64,000 nucleotides of DNA from Acanthococcus lagerstroemiae (lineage: Eukaryota; Arthropoda; Insecta; Hemiptera; Eriococcidae), in contig CM063110.1 in the NCBI GenBank assembly GCA_031841125.1, positions 23,183,626 through 23,247,625 on the forward strand, read 5' to 3'. A model generated the notes under the pieces. The model saw nothing but the letters and a program-made list of their open reading frames with translations. It had not been told where the DNA came from and made no database searches. Shown piece after piece: positions 36,693 to 48,009 of the stretch (positions are counted from its first letter, which is position 1; each line of letters opens with the position of its first letter). The position numbers were made by a program, and so were the translations under genes.

Positions 36693-37280
36693 CGTTTGTG
36701 CTACGTTTGTGCTGGTTTGTGCTGAAAACCCCATCGTTTGTGCTGCTCCCCTTCCCGAGATATTCGAAAAAACTTTTGGGGGGGCTGTAGAAACGGGAGC
36801 CCCCCCACTTTCTCCTAGGGGATCAAAAATGGTGTCAATCGTTTGTGCTACGTTTGTGCTGGTTTGTGCTGAAAACCCCGTCGTTTGTGCTGCTCCCCTT
36901 CCTGAGATACTCGGGAAAACTTTTGGGGGGGCTGTAGAAACGGGAGCCCCCCACTTTCACCTAGGGGATGGAAAATGGTGTCAATCGTTTGTGCTACGTT
37001 TGTGCTGGTTTGTGCTGAAGACCCCGTCGTTTGTGCTGCTCCCCTTCCTGAGATACTCGGGAAAACTTCTGGGGGGGCTGTAGAAACGGGAGCCCCCCAC
37101 TTTCACCTAGGGGATTGAAAATGGTGTCAATCGTTTGTGCTATGTTTGTGCTGGTTTGTGCTGAAAATTCCGTCGTTTGTGCTGCCCCCTTCCTAAGCTG
37201 TTGAGGTTTATTTTTGGGGGGGCTGAAGAAATGGTCTTTGAAAAAGGAGTTAGATAAAGAGTTGAAAGGGGAAAAGTGGA
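36693..37280 (+). repeat. Four ~146-bp tandem units in the left TIR arm
   Basis: CGTTTGTGCTACGTTTGTGC recurs at 36693, 36840, 36986 and, with one change, 37132. Each unit has three to four TTTGTGCT motifs, a CTTCCTGAGATACTCGGGAAAA segment, seven to eight G or C runs and CCTAGGGGAT. A diverged fifth group of motifs is at about 37285. The mirror block lies at 43620-44125. The reading frames across it are artefacts of the repeat. Confidence 0.85.
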
Positions 37281-39264
37281 TGCAATAGTTTGTGCTCCGT
37301 TTGTGCTGGTTTGTGCTGCCATCCATAATCTCCTATACCCCATAGACCCGTCGAGAGGGGGCTCTTTGTCGTACAGTAGGATGCAAATCAGGTTTGCCTG
37401 AAAATTAAGGAGTAGGCAAACATATGTAAGCAATAAGGGAATGCGATAGAAAAGTTGTTTCTGTATTTATTAGCTCAATTATTTGCCGAAGTTTGTTTCA
37501 TACGTACCTGGACCCACTTACTTACATAATTCATTTTTGGACATGAATTTATTAATTATTATTGTCGTTACAGCGCACTGATATTTTCACCAAAAAATTA
37601 TTATTCAAACGAACGCTGAAATCTAATATGTCTTGATTTTCACCAAAATCAAATCACTTGCTCAATTACTTAATTACTTCAAAATTTAGCTCTTTTTTTT
37701 TTTTTGGTTGTTAAGGATGAATTTTGAAAATTCATAACAGTGCTACTAGCTGCATTGCGCCTCATACAATTTTTGTGGAACTAAAATTGCTCGTCCATTG
37801 GCCTGAACAGTAAATTAAACAGATATTTTGATTCTCAAAGATATATTATATTCATTGATTTCTTGAGAATTTTCTATAGCAGGGCTACCACCTCTTTCAA
37901 TTTTATTGCAAATAGTAATATTACTACCCTGAACTGTTTTACAACATTAAGTAGTGGCAATTTACAATCTTTTCTATTATTTTAATGCAGTTGGCAGCAA
38001 TGTTACCGACAAATTTGAAAAAAATAAGAAAAAAATAGAGTTTTGAGGTTCAAAAAGTTTTATGATTTATTTTCCAGGGTACTGAATAAGCTACTTCAGT
38101 GTCATAATAATTCTTGAGGAACTCGAAGCTCATTTCCCGTTTGGACTAGGAGGCTCACATTTTTTCTGTTCTAACTACTTACTACACCAACAGCGCGGGT
38201 GAAAGAATTGCCTGATTACTGTGTAGGTGGTAGGGAAGGGGACAAAACAGTCATCTCGAGAAAGTACATAGAAAATTCATTAATCGGACACCATAGCGGT
38301 TTTTCCGATAATGTTCGAATTATGCCGATAATGATTTGCGAGCTGCGGCCTGCCCAGTCGTTCGCTCCGCATACTTGAGGCTTTCTCTTAAAAATTGGAG
38401 ATTTTTAAGGTGCCTTACAGAACCTGAGGATTTACTTGAGGATATGAGCCAACCGAAGTAGAGGAAGACTGAGAACACTCACGAATAAAAAGATTCCCCA
38501 ATGCTGTGAAAGTACAAATGTCAGTGTATCAAAGAGTGGTAGCCCTTTACACGAAGTTTTTAAAACCATTTAACAGAATAAAAACTTTTTAGATGACCTA
38601 AAGCAAAAAAAAAAAAAGAGAAAAAAAAGATGACTTAAATGACCTCTTTTTAAAAAATATGACTTATATGATCGGTAGACCTTCTGATATACGACACTGG
38701 AAGTCATTTTCGTTCACTCATTGACGTTTTCAGGATCACGAAATCCACTCCTTGTATTTTTCTTTTCTTCCAAGTTGGGCTCCGCAGAGGGCTGATTTTC
38801 AATAATTATTCTAATATACGCTTCCTCTATGTCTGAATAAGGATTTCTTGAGTCGCTGAGTACATTTGTGTCATTCTCTTCCCCTCTCTCTGACCGTTTG
38901 GGGTCCACATGAGGCTGATCTTCAGTTATTTCGATTTTAATAACCCAACCCTATAAGCCTCAGAATTAAATGACTACTTATTAAAATTATTATAGCATGC
39001 ATTTATCGGCACGCAAAAAAAAAAGTGCCTGCAGTATCGACAGTCACAATGAAAAAGACAAATGAACGCAATCGAAAAAGAGGTCTCACAAAATGAAAAT
39101 TTATTGAACGCAAAAAAGAAATATTAATTTACGCTAGTGAAAATGGAAAATTTACTTAGTTAAGAAAGCCTTCTTTGCTTTCGCAAGCCGTCCTCTTTTG
39201 ATTTTCTACGCACATAAATTTGGTTTCAAACATTCGAATTGTTAGAAACCGCGTGTGGGGATGA

Positions 39265-39896
39265 TTGATAACGCCGAAAGAAGGTTTTCCAGCGGTATGC
39301 GCTCGCTGGAAAATTATCTGCGAGAGGAGCGTCCTTCTACTTTCTTTCTTCCATTCTCGCGGGATTATCCACAATGAATTTGTGCCCCCCCCCCACCGCC
39401 AAAAAATAAACGCAGCATCCTACAAAGATGTCATGGAACGACTTTTGAAGTAGATTCAACGCATGAGACTGGAATTGTACCGCACCGGTGATTTTCTTTC
39501 CCCTTGCAAGAGACAGAAAACAATGCGCCAGCCCATTCCTCGACACTCGTCACTCAATTTATGGCTCAAAAGTCAGTCACCACAATTCACCTTCCGCCCT
39601 ACTCACCAGATCTGGCTCAGTTAGACTTTTTTATTTCCTAAATTAAAAATGGCGATGAAGGGAGAGCGTTTCGAAGATGTTGAGGCGATACAAAGGAATG
39701 TGACCAGGGCTCTGAAAGCCATTCCGAAAGAAGAATTCTCCAGATCGTTTCAGTGACTGTACGAGCACAGCAAAATTTGTATCGAACGAGGAGAGGATTA
39801 TATTAAAAACTAAATAGAAAGTTTTTTATAAACTTTTTTTTCCTTTCTTGAAAAAAATTAATCCCGGAATTTTTTGAATACACTGTGTATACTAAA
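39265..39896 (+). pseudogene. mariner transposase relic (C-terminal two thirds)
   Basis: Fragments in order: SRGIIHNEFVPP, YKDVMERLLK, ELYRTGDF, FMAQKSVTTIHLPPYSPDLA-like sequence across shifts, KMAMKGERFEDVEAIQRN, RALKAIPKEEFSRSF and ICIERGEDYIKN. YSPDLA is the mariner signature just before the third catalytic Asp. The copy is frame-shifted at several points and lacks a recognisable N-terminus. GGAATTTTTTGAATACACTG near 39868 resembles a mariner 3' terminus. Mariner transposases cut and paste DNA at TA sites; this one is inactive. Confidence 0.8.
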
Positions 39897-40949
39897 AATT
39901 ACTGTTCATTAATTTCATAAATTTATTTAAAAATATATTTCATTTAAAAGCTTTTAGTTGGAAAATGAACGCATACGGATAAGGGGGAGAGGGAAAAACT
40001 TCAAAAATGGACTGTGGGACCGAAAAAACTCTCATTCAGACATAAATGACGTGGAAATTGAAACAATTGAAAATCAGCTTTCTGTGGAGTTCGAAGAAGG
40101 TAAAGGGGGAAAATGATCCCCGAGATGGGTTCAGCGTTCCTGAAAACCCTAATATAAGGAAGAAAATAATTTTCAAGGTCATGTGAAGAAGCTTCCTCTT
40201 AACTGAAGCTCAAATTCGAAAAATCATCTCGAAAACATGAAAAATGAAATCCACTTCTAAATTGTTAATTTATTCTTATTTTCAGCCCTCGCCCCACTAC
40301 AGGTCCCTCAATTTTCACAGTAATCTGAAAATCGGTACATGAATTTTATTGCCCCGAAACCCTGCGAAACGATACGCATATTACATTTGATGCATTTTTT
40401 GCCTGTCGCCCTCTTTCCCGATGGGATCAAAATTTCTACCTAGGGGTTAATCGGTGAAAAACGAATTCAGTGATTTCGAAAACATGATTACTGATGTCTG
40501 TTGTATCACAATATTCTTTTTCGCGCTTGTACGAATCTGGAAAATTCTTCAATGTAAAACATAAAGCATCAATATAAACGTGTATCTTTATGCTCATCGT
40601 CCGATATTCAACCGACACTGATATCGACACGATATCATTCCGATATCCGACATTCGCGTGAATGCGATATCATTATTTTCGAAATTACTGACAGATTTAA
40701 TTACACCGGGCATTCGCTTGTGGCTAATTTGTTTGATTTTTCAAATTTGAAAAAAACAAAAATCTCTGGTGAATTAACTATTGAAGAATACAGTGGCATG
40801 CTATTCCTTCCTTGATGAAAAAAAAATTGAAGATTGAACTGAAAATAATCTATAAAAGGCAAGATTTCTAAAGTGTAAAAACAACTGATTTACGGTACTT
40901 CTTCCTTAAGGATATTCTGAATACTTATTTCTATGAATTTATTAAGCCT

Positions 40950-41211
40950 CTGAAAATTCTATATAATGATGCTAATGTCATCTGACGAAGTTGAAAGACG
41001 TTTCTTGTATGTAGAAAGAATCAAAACTTTTATAAGAAACACAATGGAAGAGAAACGCCTATTGCCCTTTGCTATGCTATCCATGGAGAAAAGACTAATC
41101 AATGAATTTCAAGGTTTCAATAAAAAATTCGTGCAGCGGAAAAGAGAGAGGCAAATGGGCTTAATTTACAAACATACAACTGATACGGTTCTTACAGATA
41201 CCCAATAAAAG
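40950..41211 (+). pseudogene. hAT transposase C-terminal dimerisation domain, relic
   Basis: The frame reads MSSDEVERRFLYVERIKTFI, then RNTMEEKRLLPFAMLSMEKR and LINEFQGFN, and stops at 41208. The pattern of [S/D].ERRF, RIKT and LLS.EK is the hAT C-terminal dimerisation region. Upstream catalytic parts are absent. It lies inside the 7.5-kb element. Confidence 0.65.
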
Positions 41212-41398
41212 TTTTGCTCGTTAACCGTTTTAATGTTGTTAAATCCTTGAAGATTATCATCAAGGCTCGGATTTTTAGGCGCTAAAAACTCAAAAAAAGG
41301 TCGTATTAAAAGTCTCTGAAAAGACTTAAAGAGTCTATAAAAATCCCTATAAAAGTGAAATATGTAGTCTCAAAAAAAAAAAAAAAAAAAGAGGTATA

Positions 41399-42175
41399 CA
41401 GTAGACTCCCGATAATCCGTCATTGGTTTATCCACCTTCCAGATTGTTCTCGCCACGAATTTATCCGTCCAAAATCTCACTAAAATCACAACTTCAGTCC
41501 TTAGCACACCTGATAATGATTATGATCAAGAACGGGTAGGAGACGCATCAGTACATATGGATCAGCCCGGATTATGATGAAGGTCGGTTACAAGCACTCG
41601 GGGCCCTCGACTGCCTAGCCGGAAATTTTTTTTTGTATCTGTTCCTATCCAACATCCACCTTAGAAAAAAGCTCATTCTCAAAATTCGGCCGCCCCTCAA
41701 AATCGGCTGCTCCCATCCGGTGCGCTTGTTGTGCTCGTAAGTAAGCCCAAGGCTGATACAGATTATGACAGTGCTTTTTCAGCATTGGGAAAGTTACTGG
41801 TGTTTAAACAACAGCCAGTAATCACTGCTGAAGATTATGAAATTCAGAAAGAAAGTGGAGAAATTATGCTGCTGAAAAGAGCGGCATATCATGAAGAAGC
41901 AAAGAAAAACTACAGATTTAAAAAAATGAAATGACTGTTTTTAGTTGTTTTTTTACAATGTTGCCTCCTCCCCCAGTGATCGAAAAGGCTAAAATTGCCG
42001 ATTTTTTTTTAATATTAAAGTTTTTTTTGTATAAAATATCTTATTACCTTACGTAACCAATTCAATAAAAATGGTTTTCCCCCTTTCTCAATCTTTTTCT
42101 TATCAAAATTACATGTTTTCAGGTTATCCGCCCAATCTGTAGCCCCAATTCGGGCGGATAATTGGAAGTCTACTG
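41399..42175. mobile_element. Tigger/pogo-type element, internally deleted
   Basis: The left end CAGTAGACTCCCGATAATCCG follows TA. The right end, reverse-complemented, reads CAGTAGACTTCCAATTATCCG and is followed by CA (a decayed TA). The length is 777 bp. Such CAGTAGA...ATCCG termini are typical of Tigger/pogo elements. A 67-codon frame (41731-41934, including SALGKLLVFKQQP) may be the transposase C-terminus; DNA-binding and catalytic domains are missing. Confidence 0.7.
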
Positions 42176-42559
42176 CACTCACAAAAAGTCCCGGTAAAAC
42201 TATGGCTTTAATGATATCAAATTAAAGATCTTGGAAAACTGAACCTAATTTTTATATTTCTATTCCTCCCAAACTATGTGCAATGTAACAATTTTACATC
42301 AAAATAAGTACTTTATTGCAGCAAATACTAAGGGTGATACAATTTTTCAAAGTTTATTTTCAAGTAAAATGGATTTTTAAAAACAGTTTTCTCAAAAAAT
42401 TAAAAATTAAAAATTTTTTCTTGAAAAATTAGAAACTAACGAAATAGTTTCGAAAATTGAATTTCCACCCGACGTAGTCCCAATACGTATATAAAATCGT
42501 CAATTTTAGGCGAAAATGTCATTTTTGAAAGAATAGTCTAAAAAGGCAGTATTAAAGAC

Positions 42560-43061
42560 AGAGCGAAAGAATATATATATAGTTTCAGAAAGAGGGAGAA
42601 ATGACCAAAAATGGAAGATGGTCCAGGAAGTCGTGAACCTTATAATCCACGAAACGTAAGATTCATTTGACTACACAAAAAGATGTTAAGAGCTAAAAAG
42701 AATGAAAGGACCACGGAGCGGGAAATGCAGATTTTGTAAGAGGGTGTAATGACGGTAGACCAAAATGGCCCGGAAAGTCATGGACCTTATAATCCGCCGA
42801 AAGTAAGATTAATTTGATTCCACACAAAAAGGTGGCACAAGCGAAAGCGATAAAAAGAACGCCAAAGTGAAAGAATATAGTTTTAAAAAGAAGGTGAAAT
42901 GACCGAAGATGGAAGATGGTCCAGGTGGTCATTACCTTATAATCCGCGAAACGCACAATTAAGTTGACTGCACAAAAAGATGGTAAGAGCCGAAAAGAAT
43001 GAAAGGACCACGGAGCGGGAAATGCAGATTTTGTAAGAGGGTGTAATGACAGTAGACCCAA
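42560..43061. repeat. ~150-bp tandem array abutting the right TIR arm
   Basis: About 3.3 units share ACCTTATAATCC(G/A)C.GAAA, TGACT.CACAAAAAGATG and GTAAATGACC-type segments. Units 1 and 3 and units 2 and 4 are most alike, giving a ~300-bp dimer (GAAAGGACCACGGAGCGGGA occurs twice, 300 bp apart). The array stops exactly where the right arm begins. Confidence 0.7.
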
Positions 43062-43619
43062 ATGAGGCGCAATGCAGCTAGTAGCACTGTTATGAATTTT
43101 CAAAATTCATCCTTAACAACCAAAAAAAAAAAAGAGCTAAATTTTGAAGTAATTAAGTAATTGAGCAAGTGATTTGATTTTGGTGAAAATCAAGACATAT
43201 TAGATTTCAGCGTTCGTTTGAATAATAATTTTTTGGTGAAAATATCAGTGCGCTGTAACGACAATAATAATTAATAAATTCATGTCCAAAAATGAATTAT
43301 GTAAGTAAGTGGGTCCAGGTACGTATGAAACAAACTTCGGCAAAATAATTGAGCTAATAAATACAGAAACAACTTTTCTATCGCATTCCCTTATTGCTTA
43401 CATATGTTTGCCTACTCCTTAATTTTCAGGCAAACCTGATTTGCATCCTACTGTACGACAAAGAGCCCCCTCTCGACGGGTCTATGGGGTATAGGAGATT
43501 ATGGATGGCAGCACAAACCAGCACAAACGGAGCACAAACTATTGCATCCACTTTTCCCCTTTCAACTCTTTATCTAACTCCTTTTTCAAAGACCATTTCT
43601 TCAGCCCCCCCAAAAATAA

Positions 43620-44125
43620 ACCTCAACAGCTTAGGAAGGGGGGCAGCACAAACGACGGAATTTTCAGCACAAACCAGCACAAACATAGCACAAACGATTG
43701 ACACCATTTTCAATCCCCTAGGTGAAAGTGGGGGGGCTCCCGTTTCTACAGCCCCCCCAGAAGTTTTCCCGAGTATCTCAGGAAGGGGAGCAGCACAAAC
43801 GACGGGGTCTTCAGCACAAACCAGCACAAACGATTGACACCATTTTCCATCCCCTAGGTGAAAGTGGGGGGGCTCCCGTTTCTACAGCCCCCCCAAAAGT
43901 TTTCCCGAGTATCTCAGGAAGGGGAGCAGCACAAACGACGGGGTTTTCAGCACAAACCAGCACAAACGTAGCACAAACGATTGACACCATTTTTGATCCC
44001 CTAGGAGAAAGTGGGGGGGCTCCCGTTTCTACAGCCCCCCCAAAAGTTTTTTCGAATATCTCGGGAAGGGGAGCAGCACAAACGATGGGGTTTTCAGCAC
44101 AAACCAGCACAAACGTAGCACAAAC
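43620..44125 (-). repeat. ~146-bp tandem units in the right TIR arm
   Basis: Mirror image of 36693-37280. One unit lacks about 11-12 bp (GTAGCACAAAC) near 43825, the clearest difference between the two arms. Confidence 0.85.
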
Positions 44126-44191
44126 GAATGGCGTATGTTTCAAGTCTATCTGGGTAAGTGGGGGGGCCGAGGAAATGCACCTGTCTGTTCA

Positions 44192-44690
44192 ATGTTCGCC
44201 TATGTCCAGCAAAATTTTATTGCATCATGACAGTTCGAGGCTCCATGAGTGGATTCCTTGCAGGTTCGTGGCGTTGAAACTGTATCCCACCCATCTTACA
44301 GTCCAGATTTGGCCCCTTGCGACTCCTAGCTATTTCCTGCGGTCAAGTTTGTGTTTAGGAAACGGCAATTCAAGACCAATGATGAGGTCGTCAAAACTGT
44401 GGAGGCGCGCTGCAAGGAGCTCCAGAAATATTGTCTGCTATTCGCATAGGCGCAACCATGAGGGCTATGGGTACTATAGCCCCCTCAAAAAACCCTGAGC
44501 ATTTTTTCAAAAATCTTTAAACTGAAAATGACAAGTCTAATATTTTACTTTTTCGTGTAAAATTTACCTCATCCCTCCTTCCAGAGGTAATTCCTGGTTG
44601 CGCCTATGGGTATTTGTGTTTACAGAGTATTAATATCGAGGGGATTACTTTGAAAAAAAGTATGTAGATATGGAAGACTGAATACATTTT
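44192..44690 (+). pseudogene. mariner transposase 3' relic, interrupted
   Basis: ILLHHDS matches the HHDNAR catalytic motif of mariner. Then come SPDLAPCDS-like sequence, FKTNDEVVKTVEARCKELQK and, after an inserted element (44445-44608), RGDYFEKKYVD. Order and spacing fit a mariner C-terminus. The 5' part is not visible left of the 7.5-kb element. Stops and shifts make it inactive. It differs from the relic at 39265-39896 and is a separate lineage or copy. Confidence 0.7.
44445..44608. mobile_element. 164-bp TIR element inserted in mariner
   Basis: The ends CATAGGCGCAACCA and TGGTTGCGCCTATG are perfect 14-bp inverted repeats. The flanks GCTATTCG and GGTATTTG match at six of eight positions, suggesting an old hAT-type 8-bp duplication. 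Removing it rejoins the mariner coding remnant. Confidence 0.75.
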
Positions 44691-44908
44691 TTCTGTGGAG
44701 CGTTTTTATCATTATCTTTTGAACAGCCATCGCATGAGCCTCCCTTCCCCCAATTCAAGGCTGGTTATTTGCGCTTATGCTTGTTATTATAGGCGGCAAC
44801 TTCACATGTGCTCGCGGGCTCGAGCACCTGGCCAGGTTTCTGAGCACCCTACCGGAAATCACAAAAAAAAGAGCTCAGAAACCCTCCGACTCTATTTCTA
44901 TCCCTACA

Positions 44909-44911
<3 letters not shown>

Positions 44912-44955
<44 letters not shown>
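44912..44955. repeat. (TA)n microsatellite
   Basis: About 21-22 perfect TA dinucleotides. The YIYIYI frames on both strands are caused by it. Confidence 0.95.
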
Positions 44956-44958
<3 letters not shown>

Positions 44959-45039
44959 CCGAATTATAACTAATTAGTGATTTAAAAAAAATTAGTGATA
45001 CTAGCGCTACGTAGTTCAGAATGGGAACTAAACTCCAGA

Positions 45040-45252
45040 AAACCATACTTTAATAAGTTCGATTCTCTATCTCTTTCAGCCATGAGACGACGTAAAACTT
45101 ATTTACAATCAACTTTAACTCCAAAACGTTTGAATGAAGTAACTCCTTTCCATATTCATAAGAATAAAACTAAAGATATTAATTTAGATAAAGTAATGAA
45201 CGTGTGGATCGTAAGAAATAAGCAACGCTTATCAACTTTTTATATACCTTAG
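45040..45252 (+). pseudogene. hAT transposase C-terminus, second relic
   Basis: The frame reads LSLSAMRRRKTYLQSTLTPK, then RLNEVTPFHIHKNK and DKVMNVWIVRNKQRL, and stops at 45252. RRRKTYL.ST...RLN....HIHK is the hAT dimerisation region. No catalytic domain precedes it. It differs from the relic at 40950, so another hAT family is represented. Confidence 0.65.
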
Positions 45253-45540
45253 TAAATAATACCTATATATAAAATCGGCAGATATTTTGCTAATTTTATA
45301 AAATCAGTAGCGCAAGAGCAGTTGTTGCCGAATTTATAATATCTGTAATAAATAATTGTGGCTGATGAGTATACCTGACGGATGAGGTCAGAATTTTCAC
45401 GTGCTTACTAGAAAGCAAAATCTATGATCAGATAAAATGAAGTTGAGTACTACTCATAATTCGAATAATCTCATTGACTCGTTAAATTATGACTTCTATA
45501 CTGATAAAATGCGACATAAACTCCATCTGTACCTTCAAAA

Positions 45541-45660
45541 ATGCTTTTCGATATTTGTTTGCAAACACCCAGTGAAGTTATTTCTTATGACTCTGATTTT
45601 GAGTTTGACCTGATGGATCAAGATAAATGGATTTGTGAAAAAGAGTCGGAAGCTGTGTGA
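45541..45660 (+). CDS. Small acidic ORF, 39 residues (unassigned)
   Basis: ATG to TGA, reading MLFDICLQTPSEVIS, then SDFEFDLMDQDKW. It could be the N-terminus of a transposase or part of an exon. No domain, splice site or partner ORF is evident. Chance is possible. Confidence 0.15.
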   Translation: MLFDICLQTPSEVISYDSDFEFDLMDQDKWICEKESEAV

Positions 45661-46239
45661 AGTTTGAAAGATGTTAAGGCGTAGAGTGCAGGCGGTTCCA
45701 CAGCTGAATTACCAACTATAAAATCGCGTGCAAAATATTCTCGCAAATCAATCATAATAATACGTCCACCTTTTGCTCCAACAGTGTTTCCTTTTTTGCC
45801 CCTGAGTAGTTCATTTTTAGTCCCATAAATTTAACCTTCTTCAGTTATTGATTGGTCAAGACTTATCAGTTTTTGAGAGCACTCAAAGAAAGCACATTCT
45901 TTTTGTCACTCAAAAATGTAAAAACCATCGAGAAATAATGATGACATCATAAGCAATCTACTTTTTTTTCAAATTGCAAAATCATTGTTTTCCTAGAAAA
46001 AGGAAAGTTTTGAGCTAATTTTTATTTTCTTCTTTAATTTTAAATGAGAATAGGTCAGATTATTTCTCACAATCAGAGATGAAGGAATTATCTGCGCATT
46101 GTCATTCAAAATTCCTTTTGAAACTCTTTCTAAAGAAAGCTGGACTATGTTCACTTATTACCCTGAGAATTGGGTGTTCACGTTTTGTCCCAAGTGACTC
46201 TATACCTGCCGATTTTATAAGTTTGGTAAAAACTTATTG

Positions 46240-46300
46240 CTTGTTTCATTTCTGCTGATTTTATGAAATCGTCAAGTAGTAAGAGGGCTACTTTGTGTAA
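46240..46300. repeat. Short repeat, inverted copy near 47824-47880
   Basis: AAGTAGTAAGAGGGCTACTTTGT here is the reverse complement of 47824-47846, and similarity continues for about 40 bp. The pair encloses the foldback at 47297-47827. Confidence 0.55.
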
Positions 46301-47296
46301 AGAAATGGTCAATTTTAGTTCCCTAGTTTTGGGGTGCATGGCTTCATTATGTTAGGGAATCACTGCAGACAGCATTCGCTGCAGCGAAGTCACTTCTTTA
46401 GCTCGTACCTGGCTCTCACAAGCAGGTAATCCACTCTTATCCCAATCAATAGTGCAAAAACAGGCTCTAGCTGCTACCTAAACATTTGCATAATGTGTTT
46501 CTGCCACGCGGACAGGAACTTGTAGGGATGATCTAGGATGCTTGGCACATTCTTCATCAGGTTACCTCTGCGAGATCGCGAGAATCGTTTGCTTAAAGTA
46601 TCGCCGAATATATGCGTCTTTTTGCTATAGTGGAAGTATAGTGGCAGCTGAACGAGCCGAATTGCATCATAGGTGAGTTTACTCACGGAGTACCAGTCTT
46701 TTTGTAGGCTTACCCTACTTTGATATTAAATTGTTTCTTTATATTAATTAGGATAAAGAGTTGCCCATACTCAGACTATCTTGCCGGGTATCGACGTATG
46801 CTCATTATGCAGAGTGGGATGCTCAGGCGAGAATATGACGTACAGCCTCACGTGAGTGGTCTCACGTAGCAGGACAGTCCGTACTCAGGGAGTACATAGA
46901 CCCTGAGGTGGAGGTCCCCTAACCCCCGCATAAGTGTGGCTAGAGTGGATTAGCGGTGTACCTACTGCGATACCTTGCACTGGCCGACAAGGTAGTGTGG
47001 CTTGCACTCAAGCCACGATACCTCACAGTTTACATATCTTGTTTGATTTCGAATCATGGTACTCAAACGCGATAATTTTCTTAAATTCTAGGTAGTACCA
47101 ATCAGCAGATACGCTAAAGATCTGACCCTTGTATCCACAGAAGGATTTCATGCTGATATTATTCTGTAGTCAAAATTAGTTTTATTTATATAATTTTAAA
47201 TGAAGACTTTTCGTTCAATCAAAGTTGTTGCATTAATTTAGCCTTTCGACTTACTTCTCCTTTCTTCTTCTTCTTTTCATTGCATACATTCTTACA

Positions 47297-47827
47297 TTTG
47301 TAACTCTTGCCCATCCCCTAGCCCCCTTCAGTTTGGGCACAACTTGTAACATATCTGACTTCTTCGAAGTTAGAGGTGCTTGCTCATCTAGACTCTTGGA
47401 AATTTAGTCTTTTCGGTATACATTTGATGGTTAATTGAGCCTGTTCGGGAGAAATCCATTCGAGAAAATGTCTATTCGGGAAAATGTTTATTCGGAAAAA
47501 ATCCATTCGGGAAAATATTTGAGAATAACGTCTATTCAGGAGCTCCAGTCTAGCAAAATCACATATTTATATTGTAACTAATTACTGCTTTCGTCCTTTT
47601 TTTTTCTTTTTCTTGTTTTATGTTCGAAATTGGTCGATTCTCATCATTATAGAAATTTTTCCGAATGGATTTTTTCCGAATAGACTCATTTAACTATCAA
47701 ATGTGTACCAAAAAGACTAATTTTTCAAGAGTCTGGATGAGCAAGCACCTCTACCTTCGAAGAAGTTAGATATGTTACAAGTTGTGGCCAAACTGAAGGA
47801 GGCTAGGAGATGGGTGAGAGTTACAAA
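47297..47827. mobile_element. Small foldback element, ~170-bp arms
   Basis: The left arm begins TTTGTAACTCTTGCCCATC and contains ACTTCTTCGAAGTTAGAGGT. The right arm is its inverted copy with about 10% divergence. The centre holds five copies of a 15-16-bp ATTCGGGAAAATGT-type repeat (47449-47530). 531 bp in total, non-coding. Target duplication not clear. Confidence 0.75.
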
Positions 47828-48009
47828 GTAGCCCTCTTACTACTTAGTCAATTTCATGAATTCGGCGTTACATATACCTACTTGATATTTACCATTTGCA
47901 AAACTTGAAAAATGATGAATAAGTTTTAAAAGAAAGCTTTTTTTTTCCTGGGACTTATTGACTATAGAGCATGAGCACCCGCCAAAAAATTGTAAGTTGC
48001 CGCCTATGC

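Larger units (their letters stand above)
36637..44182. mobile_element. 7.5-kb foldback-type transposon with 1.1-kb TIRs and 9-bp target duplication
   Basis: The left arm (36637-37765) and right arm (43062-44182) are near-identical inverted repeats starting AGGTGCATTTCCTCGG. The element is bounded by a perfect 9-bp direct repeat GTCTGTTCA (36628-36636 and 44183-44191). Each arm holds four tandem units of about 146 bp packed with TTTGTGCT (AGCACAAA) motifs. The 5.3-kb interior carries a mariner relic, a hAT C-terminus, a Tigger/pogo derivative and a 150-bp tandem array, but no intact transposase. A 9-bp duplication with long TIRs suggests a Mutator-like (MULE) or Foldback-type element; this class call is inference. 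It landed in an older mariner copy, whose 3' part starts just right of 44191. Confidence 0.8.

Noticed and set aside
36559..37083. 174-codon ORF (and mirror ORFs at 43394-44498) as a cysteine-rich protein gene
   Set aside because: The frame follows the 146-bp tandem units, exists on both arms and strands, and varies with small indels; it is a by-product of the repeat.
44695..45046. ORFs ending in YIYIYI
   Set aside because: Produced by the (TA)n microsatellite.
45360..45395. CTGATGAG...GATGAGG as a hammerhead ribozyme core
   Set aside because: The required GAAA core and flanking helices are not present at suitable spacing.
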